Source of the DNA: Mermis nigrescens
Taxonomy: Eukaryota > Nematoda > Enoplea > Mermithida > Mermithidae
DNA: 64,000 nucleotides
Direction: 5' to 3'
Assembly: GCA_036768485.1 (NCBI GenBank)
Contig: JAVLUZ010000396.1
Span: 331,877-395,876, forward strand
The notes under the pieces are model-generated. The model was not told where the DNA came from, ran no database searches, and saw nothing but the letters and a program-made list of their open reading frames with translations. Both the position numbers and the translations under genes were made by a program. Shown here one piece after another: positions 36,501-51,200 of the stretch. The stretch's first letter is position 1. Every line of letters begins with the position of its first letter.

Positions 36501-39500
36501 CAAATGCAAATCTCGCGCTCATAGCTTATCCCGTAAAAATAATGTTTTGAATTCTTCAAAAGTGCTTATTCTGAAAAAAATACTGCATATCCGATTAACT
36601 AACTGTTTGTAACAGGCACGTAGCTGGCCCTCCTATTTGGGGGGGGGACCAACACCAATTGTAGGGGGTCTAAGCCAAAAATAACACAAAATAACGTGTA
36701 AAAAGTCCTATTTTCCCGGGTTTTTTCTGAATTTGGGGGGGTCGGACCCCACCAGTCCCCCCACAGCTACGTGCCTGGTTTGTAAATCTCTTTTCTTGCC
36801 CCAATCACTCAATCATTCAATTTGTTCTTTTTTCGTGTGATAAACGAAACGTTCCAAGGTATAAAAAACAAGTTCATTGTGAAATTTGTTGCAATCATGT
36901 CCCATTATGACCCATGGAGTAAAAACGCCGTGAAAATTCATCAAGACTGCAACTTTCGAGTTAATTCAATTTTTTGTGCAAAGCTCCTCTACAGACTGTA
37001 AAATAGCTATGATTCCATCCACTCATGGGCGTGGGGGGTTTGGGGGGTATGCACCCCCCAGAAGTTGAAATACCCCCCCCAGAAATCAAAATACCCCCCC
37101 CAGAATTCAAATTTTGAATTTTTTTTGCTTTTTCAGCGATTTTTTGATGCCATTGGATAGTGATCGATGAGAAACGTCGAAAAATGGTGTTTTTTTCGCC
37201 ATACGACCATTTTTTGACCTTTGAAAATTTTTTCACCCCCCCAGAATTTCGGTGCTGCCCACCTATGATTCTAACTCATTTAACATGCTCACACAGTATT
37301 TTACTAACTTCAAACAGCATTCGCGCTAGACGCACAGACAGCGGAGACATTCATTGCAAAATTGTTCATCTGCACTATAAAATTTCGTGTTTTTTCGAAA
37401 TATACCTCCTTTTAATCAATTTGCAACATCTAAAGAACAGGTCTGTATGGTAATTTAGAAATACGCAGTCTTATTGTAGACTTTTTTCTGTTGGTTAAAA
37501 ACATTTCAAGAGCCTACTACCTACATAGCCTGGTTCGAGAGATATGACGCGAAACCTGGGTAGTGTTTTTTTAACCACCCTGTATACTTACTTCCCCATT
37601 TAACGTGTCAATATGTCCCGTTTATAGGGGTTTGACACGGGAGGTCTGGATGGAAAATCGAACTTTAAAGTCGGCTATCCTTCAGCCTGTCACTACCAAG
37701 TGTTCATGCACGAGTTTTATTCGTGCCTCCAGGAAGAGAAAACTCGTTTGCATTACGTAGGGTTCGAACCGTCAACCTTCTGCACCAGGTGCAACGGTGT
37801 TTACCACTACGCCACAAGGCGTTTTTAACCACCCTATATATACATATCAATTCTCACTTTTGGTCAAACACGTGGATTCACGATGAGGCTGCTAAATGTC
37901 GCTTTGTAACGAAAATTTCGGCGTTCGAAAAATCGATAATCTATCGGTCACCCTATATCCTTCAGCCTGTCACTACCAAGTGTTCATGCACAAGTTTTAT
38001 TCGTGCCTCCAGGAAGAGAAAACTCGTTTGCATTACGTAGGGTTCGAACCGTCAACCTTCTGCACCAGGTGCAACGGTGTTTACCACTACGCCACAAGGC
38101 GTTTTTAACCACCCTATATATACATATCAATTCTCACTTTTGGCCAAAACGTGGATTCACGATGAGGCTGCTGAATGTCGCTTTGTAACGAAAATCTCGG
38201 CATTCGAAAAATCGATAATCTATCGGTCACCCCATTTAACAGTTTTCCCCTACCTCAGTAATTTACAATTGCCGACGCACCGTGTTATTTTGATTTTCCA
38301 GTATTTTTTAATTTTTTAATAAATTTGTAAATAAATTCAATTGAATTGACTAAAATTAATTTCTATCTTATTGAAACATTTATTTCCTAAATATTTCTAT
38401 TCGGATTCCGATTTTTGATTTTCGCCCCGTTTCTTTAAAACGATTTTTGTAATAGCTTTAATTCGCACTAAACGCGATTGAACAGGTTTGCAGAAATATT
38501 CGGACGATGAAGAATAAAAAATAGACCAATGTAGTCCGGTCCGTATTCAGGAGGGCGGGGGTGCCCCTCCATCCAAAATAATAAGTAAATAAAATAAAAT
38601 AAAAAATAAAAAATAAAGAAAATGAAAATAAATAATCAAAAAACAAATGAAAACAATAAAAATATTCTCGAAGTAGATCTAAAAAAATACCGCCGAAACA
38701 GGTTTTTAGCGTAGTTTTGAACCAGTGAACTCAAAATTTCGTCTATCTATAGTCGTTGTCCTCTAGCTCGCCCGAAACCCCTCATTTTCTGCATTGTTTT
38801 TCTTTGTAAATCGCAAAGATTAACGACAGACAGAATTTAAAAAAATATTCGTTCATTGAATGATGAGAAATCAGTTGTGTAGATTGTTTAAACGATTGAT
38901 TTGTGTAATGTGAGCATACATGATCTTGGGGGGTTTGGGGGGGGTTTTCACCCCCCGCAGAATCATTTTTCACCCCCCGCAAAAATTTTTCACCCCCAGA
39001 ATTGACGATTTTTCAAAAGTTTCCAAAATTATCTGAAAATTGGCAGAAAAAGTGTCTTTTTAAGGGTTTTTGGCTATCTATTTGCTCAAAATCGCCAAAT
39101 TTTCGGCGCTTCGCGCCATATATTCATGTTTTAAGCGATATATTGGTCAATTTATTCGACTTTTTTCGAAATTTTTTTCATGATTTCATGCTCTAGAAGG
39201 ATAGAGTATCGTCAGAAACGCCAAAAACGATGTTTTTTAACGCGTACCGGCCATTTTTGGGCCCGAAAAAGGCACTTTAGGTTTTCAACCCCCCCCAGAA
39301 TTCCCATACTGTGCATGTATGAATGTGAGTATGGAATAATGTGAAAATCTCTGTAATTTTTAAAATTTTTCTTCACCATTGGATAGTGCTCTATGAGATA
39401 CACACAAAAATGCCTTTATTTTTGCACATCTCCTAATGGTTCTTGAGATATCTGACTCCGATATTTTCGCTCCCCCCTTGAAATGAAATCCTGGATAGAG

Positions 39501-42500
39501 GCCTGGATGTAGTACTAGTAGTGAGGCTATTTACTTGAATAAATCATACATTTTTGGTTGTATACGGTTTTATCGAATTATCGCATAAGGTGAATTGGAG
39601 TCATTTATTTTATTGAAAAAGACATAAAAATACGGGTCAATTACAAATTGTGAGCGGGATTTCGCATCGCTGAAGGATAACGCCAAATATCGTTCGCTTA
39701 AGTAGCGAAGACTTATTTGAGACCCCTACGCTACGCCATTACAGGTGGGCAGCACCGAAATTCTGGGGGTGCATGATTTTTCAAAGGTAGAAAAATTGTC
39801 TCAAAAATGGTGGTATGGCAGAAAACACAATTTTTCAACGTTTCTCATCGATCACTATGCATTGGCATCAAAAAATTGCTTAAAAAAATTCCAAAAATTA
39901 TATTTTTAGGTTATTCGGCCTTGGGTGCATACCATACGTGGGCACCAAGAAAATTCTGGAGGGGTGCAAGATTTTTCAAAGGTCAAAAAATGACCTTAAA
40001 AATGGTGGTATGGCGTAAAAAACACCATTTTTCGACGTTTCTCATCAAGCACTATCCATTGGCATCAAAAAAATTGCGAAAAAAACGAAAAAATTTTTCA
40101 AAAATTGAATTCTGGGGGTATTTCGATTTCTGGGGGGTATTTTGGTTTCTCGGGGGGGGGGGTGAATACCCCCCAAACCCCTACGCCCAGGTGTGGTGCA
40201 TACCACCCAAACTCCCCCGTCCCCACCTCCCCACGCCCACGTGTGTACGCCACTCGGCCGCCCATATTCCCTGGAAATTAGGGATTTCCTTCCGAATTGT
40301 TATTTTTTTCAACTTTCGCGTCGTTTTTGTCTAGCATTTTGCCAGTTTTTATTTTGGATGTCCGTGCCGATAAATGACCGGTTAAAAATCATTTTCAATT
40401 TTTTTGTCTCGTTGCTGCAGTCTCCTAGCTCCGAATTCCGATCTGTTGCTTACATGGTGTTTCGACGTATTTCTTCACTGCTTTAAATAATTCTACGTTT
40501 ATTTCTTAGTACCATACATATAACGGGGGGGGCGGGGGATCTCCACCCAAAGTCGGTCGTTTTTATCCCCCTATAGCGAGAACATTTTTGACCTTGAATT
40601 TTTGAAAAAAATCGAATTTTTTGGCTATTTTTAGGCGCTTTTTGTCCATTTTGGCTGAAAATTGGAGGCCATGTACCCCCCTGAAAATGACCGGGGACCC
40701 CCACCCAAATTTCGAGCCGTTACATGTATGCCTAGTACTCAATATGAGAGAAGCTCACGTGGTTTTGGGGGGAATGGTCAGACCTAGGATCCGAAATACA
40801 CCCTCAGAATCCGGAACACTTTCGAAATCAAATTTTTATTTTTTCTTGTTTTCTCAATTTTTGGGTGCCATTGGGTAGGACTCGATGAGAAATGTCCGAA
40901 AAATGGTTTTTTTGCCCCTATGATCAAGTTATGGGCGGTTTTTGACGTTTGAATATTTTAGACCCGTTTCGGAATTTTGGCGCTGCCTACACATGATCTT
41001 AGGTAAGTTTAAGGGTTTAAAGTTTCAACCCTTCCCGGGAAGTTAATCTTAATCAGAAATTTGTTCACCCTTACAGAATTTTCGATGTTCCGAAAAATCG
41101 TAGACAAAGTTTTGTTTCAAGCGTTTTAGCGATCTTGTGGTTCAATAGTGTCAAAGTTTTCGCAATACTTACTGTTTTTTGACTGTACTTCGTTCAATTT
41201 ACTTAATTCTTTATATTTTGCGTAATTTTCCAATGTTTTTTATGTTTTGTGAAAGATAGAGCATCATTAGAAACGTGAAAAAATTACGTTCTACGCATGC
41301 CAGTCGTTTTAAGCTTAAGAAGCCACTTTTTTGTAAAAAGTCGGCTTTTGATTGAACTAGGAAATAACCGATGCGGTTCCAAAAATGATTTAGAAACTCT
41401 GTACCTAGCTAACCATACGTGGGCAGCAAGAAAATTCTGGGGGGTGCAAGATTTTTTGAAGGTCAAAAAATGGCCTTAAAAATGGTGGTATGGCGATAAG
41501 AACACCATTTTTCGACGTTTCTCATCAAGCACTGTCCATTGGCATCAAAAAATTGCGGAAAAACGAAAAAAATTTCAAAAATTGAATTCAGGGGGGTAGG
41601 GTATTTTGATTTCTGGGGGAGGGGTATTTTGGTTTCTGGGGGGTGCATACCCCCCAAACCCCCACGCCCAGGTGTGTAGCTAACCATTATATCCCCTAAT
41701 CGATTTCCTTCCATTCAGTTCTTCACTCACTTGTATACATGCAAGCAGGCCCTTAACCAGGGGGGGCAGATGGGGGCTCGAGCCCCCCCCCTTAATGCAA
41801 AAAATTGATTTTTCACTTACAAGGGTCTCCCTAAGGAAGATATTAACAATTCTCAAAGTGAATTTTTCCTATAATGCTCATCTTGTCATTCTACAAAGCC
41901 CAGATGTGACGTAGACATATCAAATATGCGGCAGTTTTAAATTACCAATTTTCAATGATCAATTTATTATTATATATGTTTAGAAATAACCAAAAATGAC
42001 AAAAAACCACACTTTTTACTGAAAGTTGGGCGGTGCAAGTGAGCAATTTAGCCATTAGCACTATGTCCTTAATCAATGCTATGCGAATATATGTAAACAA
42101 ATGGTGCAACCGCCTGTTCTATTCATAAAATATGCGTGGTCTCTATCCTCGTTTGTTTTCCTTAGTTTACACTCTGATCTTTCGATGTATTAGTCGCATA
42201 AACGCCAGATTTTCATTTGAAATCGCTTTTATTTAAAAAAGCGTTTTTAATCGAAAGTTCTAAGAAATAAGAGCCGACATTGTTTTAGCGTAGCGGACAA
42301 AAGACACCGATGTTGGGCTGAACGCGCGATTTTTCCGTATTTTTAGCCCGCATAACTTCTACTAAACAAGTTGTCAAAGGAATTACTTCAAAAAACCCTC
42401 GAACCAATTAGGTTCGAGTCAAAAAATTGCAATAAATTATTACATTGATTAGTTAGACGATTGATAGATTTATATAAGACTTAAAGCATAAAAACACGGG

Positions 42501-45196
42501 TTAGACCGTTATTCATTTTTTTGTATAGTGATCGCGCGTATCTGTTCGTATTTTTATGTATGAAGGTAAAAGCTGAATAAGCGATTTGAGATCTTTTACC
42601 ATTTCCAACTTTTCCTTCCGACCTGAGAAAATTTAACTTAGCTAAAAGTAATGGATAATACTTTTTGGTCATTTTTATATGATCTATGGATCAGGCCGAT
42701 CATTATATACGTAACTTATGCAAAGCGTCATTCAATGACAATTTGGTTTAAGCGTCTCCAGCAGTTGCGATTTTCTAAAAAAATCGTAGAAAACATTGTT
42801 TTAAGCTTTTCTACCAATCTTTTTCTTCAAAAGTGACAATTTCTTCAGCGCTTCGCATGACTATGGTTTATTGAATTTTGATCGGAATTTTGTTTATGTT
42901 TCTATCGTCTAGAAAGAAATAGCATCGTCAGGAACGCTAAAAAATGATGCCTTGACATCTATCCATACGTGTAACAGGGGGATAGGGGTTCCCCCACGTC
43001 CCCCATCCCCCCTAAAGCTAGAAAATTTTTGACCTTCCCCCCGATTCTCGAAAAAAATCGAATTTTTTGGCCGTTTCTGGCGTTTTTTGGCCGAAACCCC
43101 CAAAATTGAAGCCGTTACATGTATTCGTGTATCCATCGTTTTTTGAGCCCAAGAAATGTACTTTAGAAATTTTTTCGGTTCCGTAAAACGTTGCCAGTTT
43201 CAGTTTTTTAGGTTAAGAAAATAATGCTCATAACTCTTATGCCTATTTCTCACGGACTAATGTAGTCCAAGGACTGAAATTTGGTGACGGAAAAATCTTT
43301 GTTTTTGACTATGTTTTTGCCAAATTTCGTTCAACTTAAACAAAGATTGTAGAAGTGGCTTTGGAATAAAATCGTGGATAGATTCTTACGTGTGACACTA
43401 TATGTAAATTGTATTACCTTTTTTTGTTCCCTTTCTTCAAGCTATAATTACTTTTTTTAATTTACGTTAAAATTGTTTCATTAATGCAGTTGAATTGAAA
43501 TACGACTTGATCCCTTTCTTCTGTATTCAGTGGCGGATCTAGGATTTTCCTAAGAGGGTGGGGGCGGTACCTCTAAGGGGGGGGGGGGCGGAACCCTGAC
43601 TTTGGCGGAAAAATTAGTCGTTTTAACCCGAAAATCGCTAAAAATCGCTCAAAAATGCTTAATTTTGCGCACTATTTTTGGCCAATGGGGGGGGGGGTGC
43701 GGCCGTCTTCCCACCGCCCCCCCCCCTAAATCCGCCCCTGTCTGTATTTGTTAGAATTGCGTTGATTCTAAATTTTTCACTGCTGCTTAACTTTCTCACC
43801 TTTTAATTTTCAATTGAAAGATTTAAAAGAATCGGCTTCTGCAAAGATACGTGTTCGATCGGCCTTAAACTCCGGAAATCTCTTTCATGTTAGAATAATA
43901 GACATTAACGGGGAGGGGGTAGGAAGTACGGGAAAACTGGGAATTTTTTTAGGGAAAAAGAGGCAAAATTAAGACCAAAAATGGATGAAAACTTAAATTT
44001 TATTTAAAAAGTGCTCCGAATTGACGAGAAACTGTGCACAAACGTAGTTTTGGTGCTATTTTAGCGCTTATACTAATTTTTGAGATCATGTTGACCCCAA
44101 AAAAAGCTCAAGTTCGGACCAGCAAGACTGGCTGACACGCCTGCTCCCGAAGAATCGGGCAATCAGTGCATCTATGCTTAATACATGTACCAACCGAAAA
44201 TTTTGTGGGAAGAGTGGCCGCGCACGGGAAGTGAACAAAGTCTAGGGGGTCCAATGGATCGAAATTACAAAAAACACCCAAAAATTTAATTTTAGGGCAT
44301 AATTTTCGAGGGAGAAGCTACTTTGGATTGCGAGGGTCTGTACTAGAGCTGTACCGGGACCTGGCCCCGGCGCCAGGGCCACCCAGGCCTGAAAATTTTA
44401 ATATTGTTGTTTAATGTAAATTGTTGCGTTGATTGGGTGCGAAAATGATTGAATCTGAAGTAGTTCCATCAGTCACATTTTTATTTCGATATGGTTACTC
44501 GTAGATGTCAATTAACTAAGGCATTTTATTCCTTTGAAGCAGTGAAACTGATGGAATTGATACTTATTTCAATCAATGAAGCTAACAAGTTTGCACCTAT
44601 TTAATAACAATCTGTTGAATGGTGCCGAGTTATAACTTTCAGTCGCAGTTTGAATTTGCTTAGCATTTACGGTCTTAGGTCAGACTGATCTGGAATTCAT
44701 CGAGTCTTTTCGAGCTGAATTGATATTAGAAATGACTAGAAAGGTTTAAAAAATATAACAACTATATTAGTTGTCAGATGCTAGTCGATTTAAATCATTT
44801 TCAGGAAATAGCCTTGACTCTTGTCCGTTTCTGACTTTAATATCACCATATTTACCCCGGGAAATTCTTCCTTCTCCCACCATGCGTCTCTTTGCTGCTG
44901 CTCTAGTAAAGGCGAGAGCAATTCACTTTATATTTCGCTGTATAAACTCGTAGTTGAACAGTAAATTGTATTCATACAATGCCTCGCGAAATTGATAATT
45001 TTGTCCGTTTAATTTCAACAACCCCTTGCTTAGTTAGAAAGCTAGAAAACTAAGTGAAGAAAGTTACAATGAAATCATAAAGAACTTACAAGTATTCACG
45101 AAGAGACAGATACAATTCTCCAACTGAATATGATCATAATTTGAGTGAAGGTGATACCTTAATAATCATAATTATTTTTATTTATAATTATTGAAC

Positions 45197-45250
<54 letters not shown>

Positions 45251-48200
45251 TAATATTATGATTATCATCAGGCCCGTATCCAGGGGGCGGGGGGCCTGCC
45301 TCCCCCCAAAATGGGAAAAATTTTTGTTTTTCCCAAGGGTTCCCCAAAGGGAAATATGAAAAATTGGCGAAGTGGGTCTGAAACACCGCCAAAAAACCGC
45401 TCAAATTTGAACTTGACATGCAGAATATGTCAATTTTTTTCGGCGCTTGGTGCCGAATTATTCGTTATCCGTATTGTTTTTCTCTGTAAAGCACAATGAT
45501 TAAGTATAAAGGCAAGAGATAAGAAATAATTCGTCGATTAAAAGATGAGAAATCAGCTTAAATGATGAATTTGCTGTATATCAATATGAAATGGAGTGAA
45601 ACTTTTTTAATTTTTTTGTTTAAATTTTTCTTCACCGTCGTATAGAGCTCGCCGAGATACGTTCAAAACTGTCTTTATTTTCGCCTATCTCCTAATAGTT
45701 CTCGAGATTTCTGGCCTCAAAAATTTTCGGCTTCCCCCCCCCCGAAATATAATCCTGGATACGGGCTTGATTATGATTGTTATTATTATTAGTAGTTTAT
45801 TATTTTATTATTTTTCATCTTTACTTTTATGATTTGCATGTCACGAATAAGAGCTAGACACGTATATTACATAAGAAACACCAACATTAAACGTCATATG
45901 ACCACATTATATGGTATGTTTTTAGGCCCCGGGGCCTAGGCCCCGGCCGCGGTAAAAAAGGCGGCCCCGGCAAAAAGGTGGCCCCGGTACAGTCATAGTC
46001 TGTACCATACATGGTCAGCAGCCGACTTTTGTAGGGAAGGGGTCTGGGTGATATTAAACTGGCCAAAAATCCCTTGAGACTTAATAAAAATTCAATTCAT
46101 TTTTGCTTCACGATTTCGGGGGGTCTGCCGGATTCTCGGGGGCTCTAAGTCCCCCCAATGCCCACACGTGTTAGTTGACCATTTTGAGTGGGTAGGTAAG
46201 CGGCCTTTCAGTTTTCGTTTTGCACACAAGGGCATAGGGAGGGGTGAGAACGTAATTACCCCTTCCTCCGATTTTGAAAAACCGGTTACTGTCAGGTCAT
46301 TTTGATGAAACATAAGTTGCTGCTGGAAGAATCTAGATTTTATAGCGGAAAAATACAGCTCAGCCTAACAAAAAGTTCAGTCAACCTGATCAAGTTTGTA
46401 AAAATATTAATTCACCCCTAATCTACACTTTTTTCAATTGTTTGTCATACAATGGTGAATTATTTTAATCAACACATGTTTACAAATATGCATTTTTTCC
46501 CGAAAGAATACATTTTATTATTGAATTCGTCCGTCATCCGACATAGAGAATTACATTTAAATATGCTTAAGTAGATGACTATATTAATATACTGCGTGGC
46601 AAAAACGCATCTTATGATGACATGTCTAATATGTGACTGTTTTTGAATTTCACCCCCTCTGCTCACCCCTACCTCCTTGCCCACTTATGTCGTTTTGACT
46701 CATATATCAAAATTATCTCAAGTTTTGTTGGGGATATCTACCTGATTTTGGGCTGGTATCTAACCCATATCATGTGTTCCCTGTTAAATGAATGCTTATT
46801 ACATCCACATCTGGGCGTGGGGGGTATGCACCTCCCCCGAGAAACCAAAATACCCCCCCCAGAAATCAAAATACCGCCCCCCAGAATTCAATTTTTAAAA
46901 ATTTTTTTCGTTTTTTCGCAATTTTTTGATGCCAATGGATAGTGCTTGATGAGAAACGTCGAAAAATTGTGTTTTTTTACGCCATACCGTCATTTTTAAC
47001 GCCATTTTTTGACCTTTGAAAAATCTTGCACCCCCCCAGAATTTTTTTGCTGCCCACGTATGGTTACATCACCTAGTTAACATTGATATAATTAAAACGC
47101 ATGCGAATGGTCGATAATTGGGTAAATAAAAGCAAGCTCGTTTTTGTCATATCTCTTTAAAACATTGAAATACGGGTTGATATTTAATCAGGTAATGAGT
47201 CGAATTTACATTATGAATTTATGAATCGAAGTACGAAACACGGCACTGTTTTAAAAGGAAAAAAATTTCTCTTTGTTTGAATATAATACGCTGATAAGTT
47301 AATTAAACTAAGCATTAAATCATCCATCAGTCAGATATTTTGTTTAACGAAGGAAGATAGCGTGCCGCAATTTTAGAAATGCCTTATAATAAAGTTTGCA
47401 ATTTAATAATTGATTTAAAAAAAATTTGTTTTGACATTTCCGAAAATAATTATTTGGAAAGAGAAAAGAGACATTTTCTCGATGGAAATCCATGTTTCTG
47501 GAATTCAGTGTTTTGGGAGGAAAATAGCTCTTCCAGTTTAAAATAATTTTTCCGAACGTTCAGTATTATTATCCGCTAAGATTTGTTTGTTAATAAATTA
47601 AACAATTAATAATTATGAATAATTTTTCAAGCTTTTAGTAGTGTTATTTCTTTTCTACCTAAATTTGTAAAAAGTTTTACAAATTAAAATCAAATGACAT
47701 AAGTTCATAAATTTTTAGAACGACTGATTCGCAATTACTTTCTGATCGTCCGGAAGAATATTCAAGATGCCGTCCCAAAGGCGATTATGCATTTTTTGGT
47801 CAATTATGTCAAGGTAACTAATTAAGTTTCTAAAATTTTATGCTCTCTTGTTGTAGATTAAATTTTCGTTCATTTATTTTTGTACTCAAGTGCACCATTT
47901 CTTATTGCAGTATTTTTAGCCTGTTTTCGTATTCAAGCTAACGTTTTGTGATATCCTATATCTTTGATAACATTAGTTGTAAAGTGTTTTGAAGCAGTCG
48001 CGAATTTGTTTACTTTACACTCGCTCATTTATTTTTCGATTTTTGCATTTTACTCTATTTCACAGAGCTAAATAAACATTAATTATATAATAGTAAAAAG
48101 TCACCAATGCGGTAAAGAGGCAAAAAGAAAAAAAGAAAATGAGGAGAAAAATAAATAAATAAATAAATAAATAAATAGATAAATAAAAGGGAAATGCTAA

Positions 48201-51200
48201 AAAATAAAAGAGAAATAAAAAGAAAAAACAGAAAAAAGTGAAGAAAGAAAGACAGATATAGAGGTGCATCATGCTATTAGTAAGAAAGAAACAAAAATGA
48301 CGTGTGAAATAGCACAAGTGTACCTAAAAAATTATATTATGAGAGATTGCATGTTTTATCAGGCGCAAAAGTCTAAATGAAACAGAAAAAGTAGACAGGA
48401 TTATAAAACGAATGATGATTACACTATCACACCTTAGTCTATTTTGCATTCGCCTTATTATTCAGGCCTGTTTTTGGCTCGATATAATTTGCAACACGAA
48501 TTTATTTGTCACATGTATAAAAATTGACTTTTGTGCGTTCGTTTTCGTTTAAACTGGATCTGTTTTGTGAGCTTTACACATGCTTATTTTTTATGGATGC
48601 GCACGCTTAAAAGTTCTGGGAGGAGGTAAACCGAGTTACCCGGGGGTGGGGGTAAACGATTAATTTTTACGGCTGTCTATGGCGCTAAAATCATGAGTTT
48701 ACATTGATTTTTCAAATATTCTCTGTCGTTCCTTACCCCCCCCCCGTCAAAACCCGTAAAATGCTTTGATTCGTCATATTTTAGTCTTCTTGAATATTTG
48801 TAATTAGGTTTGCATGAAAACAAATGATAATAAGAATGATTGAATGACTTGGGCTATCAAATGTGCACAAAATATGTAATAGAGGAAAAGCGTGTGAATG
48901 AATGTGTGGACAGGGTACTTAAAAATACTTCAGATTATACTGCTGGGCATCGTTTGGCGCTCTTTTATAATTCCAACAATATGTCTTGGTTCGCTAATGG
49001 TCTGAGGGGTATGCCCTTCAAGCGTTGTGGTAGGGGGATACCCACATACCCCTCTAGTGTGCATGTGTGTTATTTTTTATTCAAACATTTATCTGGTTTG
49101 GGAAATTTTACAACACAAGTTGACTAGCCAGTGGTTAAAATGTTTGTTTACACTTATGTCATTTTCTTTACATTGAACACGATTATTTTTTCGGCCATTT
49201 CGGGATAAATTATAACACAAATTGATCAGTCGATAATTAAAAATATTCGCTTAAACTTACGTGATTCAATTTACTCCATACGCGTTAATGTTCTTAGTCA
49301 TTTTGCTTTTTCGAGATAATATACAACACGGGTTGATTTGTCATTGGTTTGACATGTTTCTTTACAGTTATGTGATTTTGTCTCCTTTACGCACGTAGAT
49401 AATTTGCAACATGAATTGATTACATTAGTCAGTAGTTCTAAACGGTTGTTTACACTTATGAAATTTTGTTCACTTTACTCTCGATTGGTTTTTCGGTCAT
49501 TTTCCTAGTTTGGGATAATTTACAACACAAATTCGTTAAATTCACTAGTTATAAAGTGGCATTTGTAGGTTAAATATGTTGGTTTAGACTTAAGGGGTTT
49601 TGTTTACTTGACAGTCGATTATTTATTAGGCCAGTTTGCTGGTTCGGGATAATTTACAACTCGAATCGATTAGTCAGATTTAAACTTCGTTTACACTTAT
49701 ATGGTTTTATTTACTTCACACTCAGTTATATTTCAGTTATTTTGCTGGTTCGGGACAATTTTTAACGTGAATTGCTTTTTTAGTGGTTTACAACAATTCT
49801 TCACATACATTGAAGTGGTTTTTGTTTACTTTACAATTTACACTCGACTACTCTTTTTGGCTATTTTGTTGGTTCGAGATAATTTACAACACGAATTCAG
49901 TGTTTATTGTATAAGGTCCTTTTGTACATGTATATACAAAGATGGTCCCCGAAAGTCTTTGTACATTTTGCACCTTGGAAATTTTTGTGTACTATAATAT
50001 GGTACTGTAGCGATTTAAGTGTGGTAAAAGAAGGTTTTTCGACCTTTGGTAGTGTATTTTAGCTAATTTTCAGGTTTCTGACGCTAAAAATTACTGAAAA
50101 TTGACATTTTTCTATTTTAAAGTCAAATTCTGCCATTGTAAAGATAGGTAGGACAAACAAATACTCACTTCGGCGCGCTCGTCGAAAAGTTTTTGGACTA
50201 CTACTCCTTTTTACTGTTTTTTTTGTCTTTCCAAAAATCTTTGCATACGTACAAAGACAGTCCCGAAAAGTCTTTGTACATCGGGAAAAATCTTTGCCAA
50301 AATCAAAAAAGCCGAGCACGAATTGACTAGTCAGAGATTCGAACTGTCCGTTTACACTTATGGGGTTTTTCTTTACTTTGCACTCGGTCATTTTGCAGGT
50401 TAGGGATAATTTACAACATGAATTGATCAGTCAGCGGTTTATAATATTTGTTTATAATTATGAGGTTTTGTTTACCCTAACATTGAACATTTTTTCGGCC
50501 ATTTTTTTGGTTCGGCATTCTTTGCAACACGAATTGACTATTCACTGTGCAAGTTGTGTTTATGGGTTCGAAATCTTTCTTTAACGAACGGGTTCGTTTA
50601 CTTTACACTCAGTTATTAATTCGGACATTTTTCTCCGGTCCGGGATACTTTACAACGCAAATTGACAAGTCGGTAACTTAAGTAATATTTTTGGATTCAA
50701 AATGCTTGTTTACACCTAAGTGGTTTTCCCTACTTTACACTCGATTTACAACGCAAATTGACAATTCGGTAACTTAAGTGATATTTTTGGATTCAAAATG
50801 CTTGTTCACACCTAAGTGGTTTTCCTTACTTTACACTCGTACTACGCAAATTGACAAGTCGGTAACTTAAGTAATATTTTTGGATTCAAAATGCTTGTTT
50901 ACACCTAAGTGGTTTTCCCTACTTTACACTCGATTTACAACGCAAATTGACAATTCGGTAACTTGGGTGATATTTTTGGATTCAAAATGCTTGTTTACAT
51001 CTAAGTGGTATTCCCTACTTTACACTCGATGATTCCTTGTTTGGCCATTTTTTCCGGCTCAGGATAATTTGCAAAGCGAATTGGTGAGTCAGTTGTACAA
51101 GTTAGACAAATTGGACGCTTTGTTGCTAGAATCGGATCAGATCGCCCAAAGGCGCAAAGAAGCGGCCGAAATGTTGGACGCGTTGCAAAAAGCGTCACAA

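Larger units (their letters stand above)
36388..37582. mobile_element. Mariner-like remnant with two nested MITEs
   Basis: The left end is CAGGGTGGTCCAAAAACGCT; the right end, reverse complemented, is CAGGGTGGTTAAAAAAACAC. TA flanks both (36386-36387, 37583-37584). Ends of this type with TA duplication belong to the Tc1/mariner superfamily. After removing the family II MITE (36613-36777) and family I MITE (37020-37267) about 770 bp remain; no transposase frame is visible. Confidence 0.7.
34476..47718 (+). other. DRP1 intron K-L, 13.2 kb of nested elements
   Basis: This long intron is largely transposon-derived: MITEs of families I, II, III, IV, V and VII, a mariner-like remnant and tandem tRNA-like SINEs, listed separately. 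The stretches between them (34476-35930, 41750-42960, 43750-45190, 46170-46800, 47063-47718) are AT-rich and show no supported gene. Parts of 35120-35460 and 42400-42440 share 'ttaggttcga.tcaaaaa'. Confidence 0.75.
47814..51062 (+). other. DRP1 intron L-M
   Basis: The last intron. It starts GTAACT and holds an (AAAT)n tract (about 48150-48190), unrecognised AT-rich DNA with G-run patches (48600-49060) and then the exon-boundary-derived tandem array that occupies the rest, interrupted by a family VIII element. Confidence 0.85.

Noticed and set aside
37756..37821. Intact tRNA gene on the minus strand
   Set aside because: A and B boxes are good but the anticodon and acceptor stems do not pair, and the unit is duplicated as part of a 280 bp repeat.
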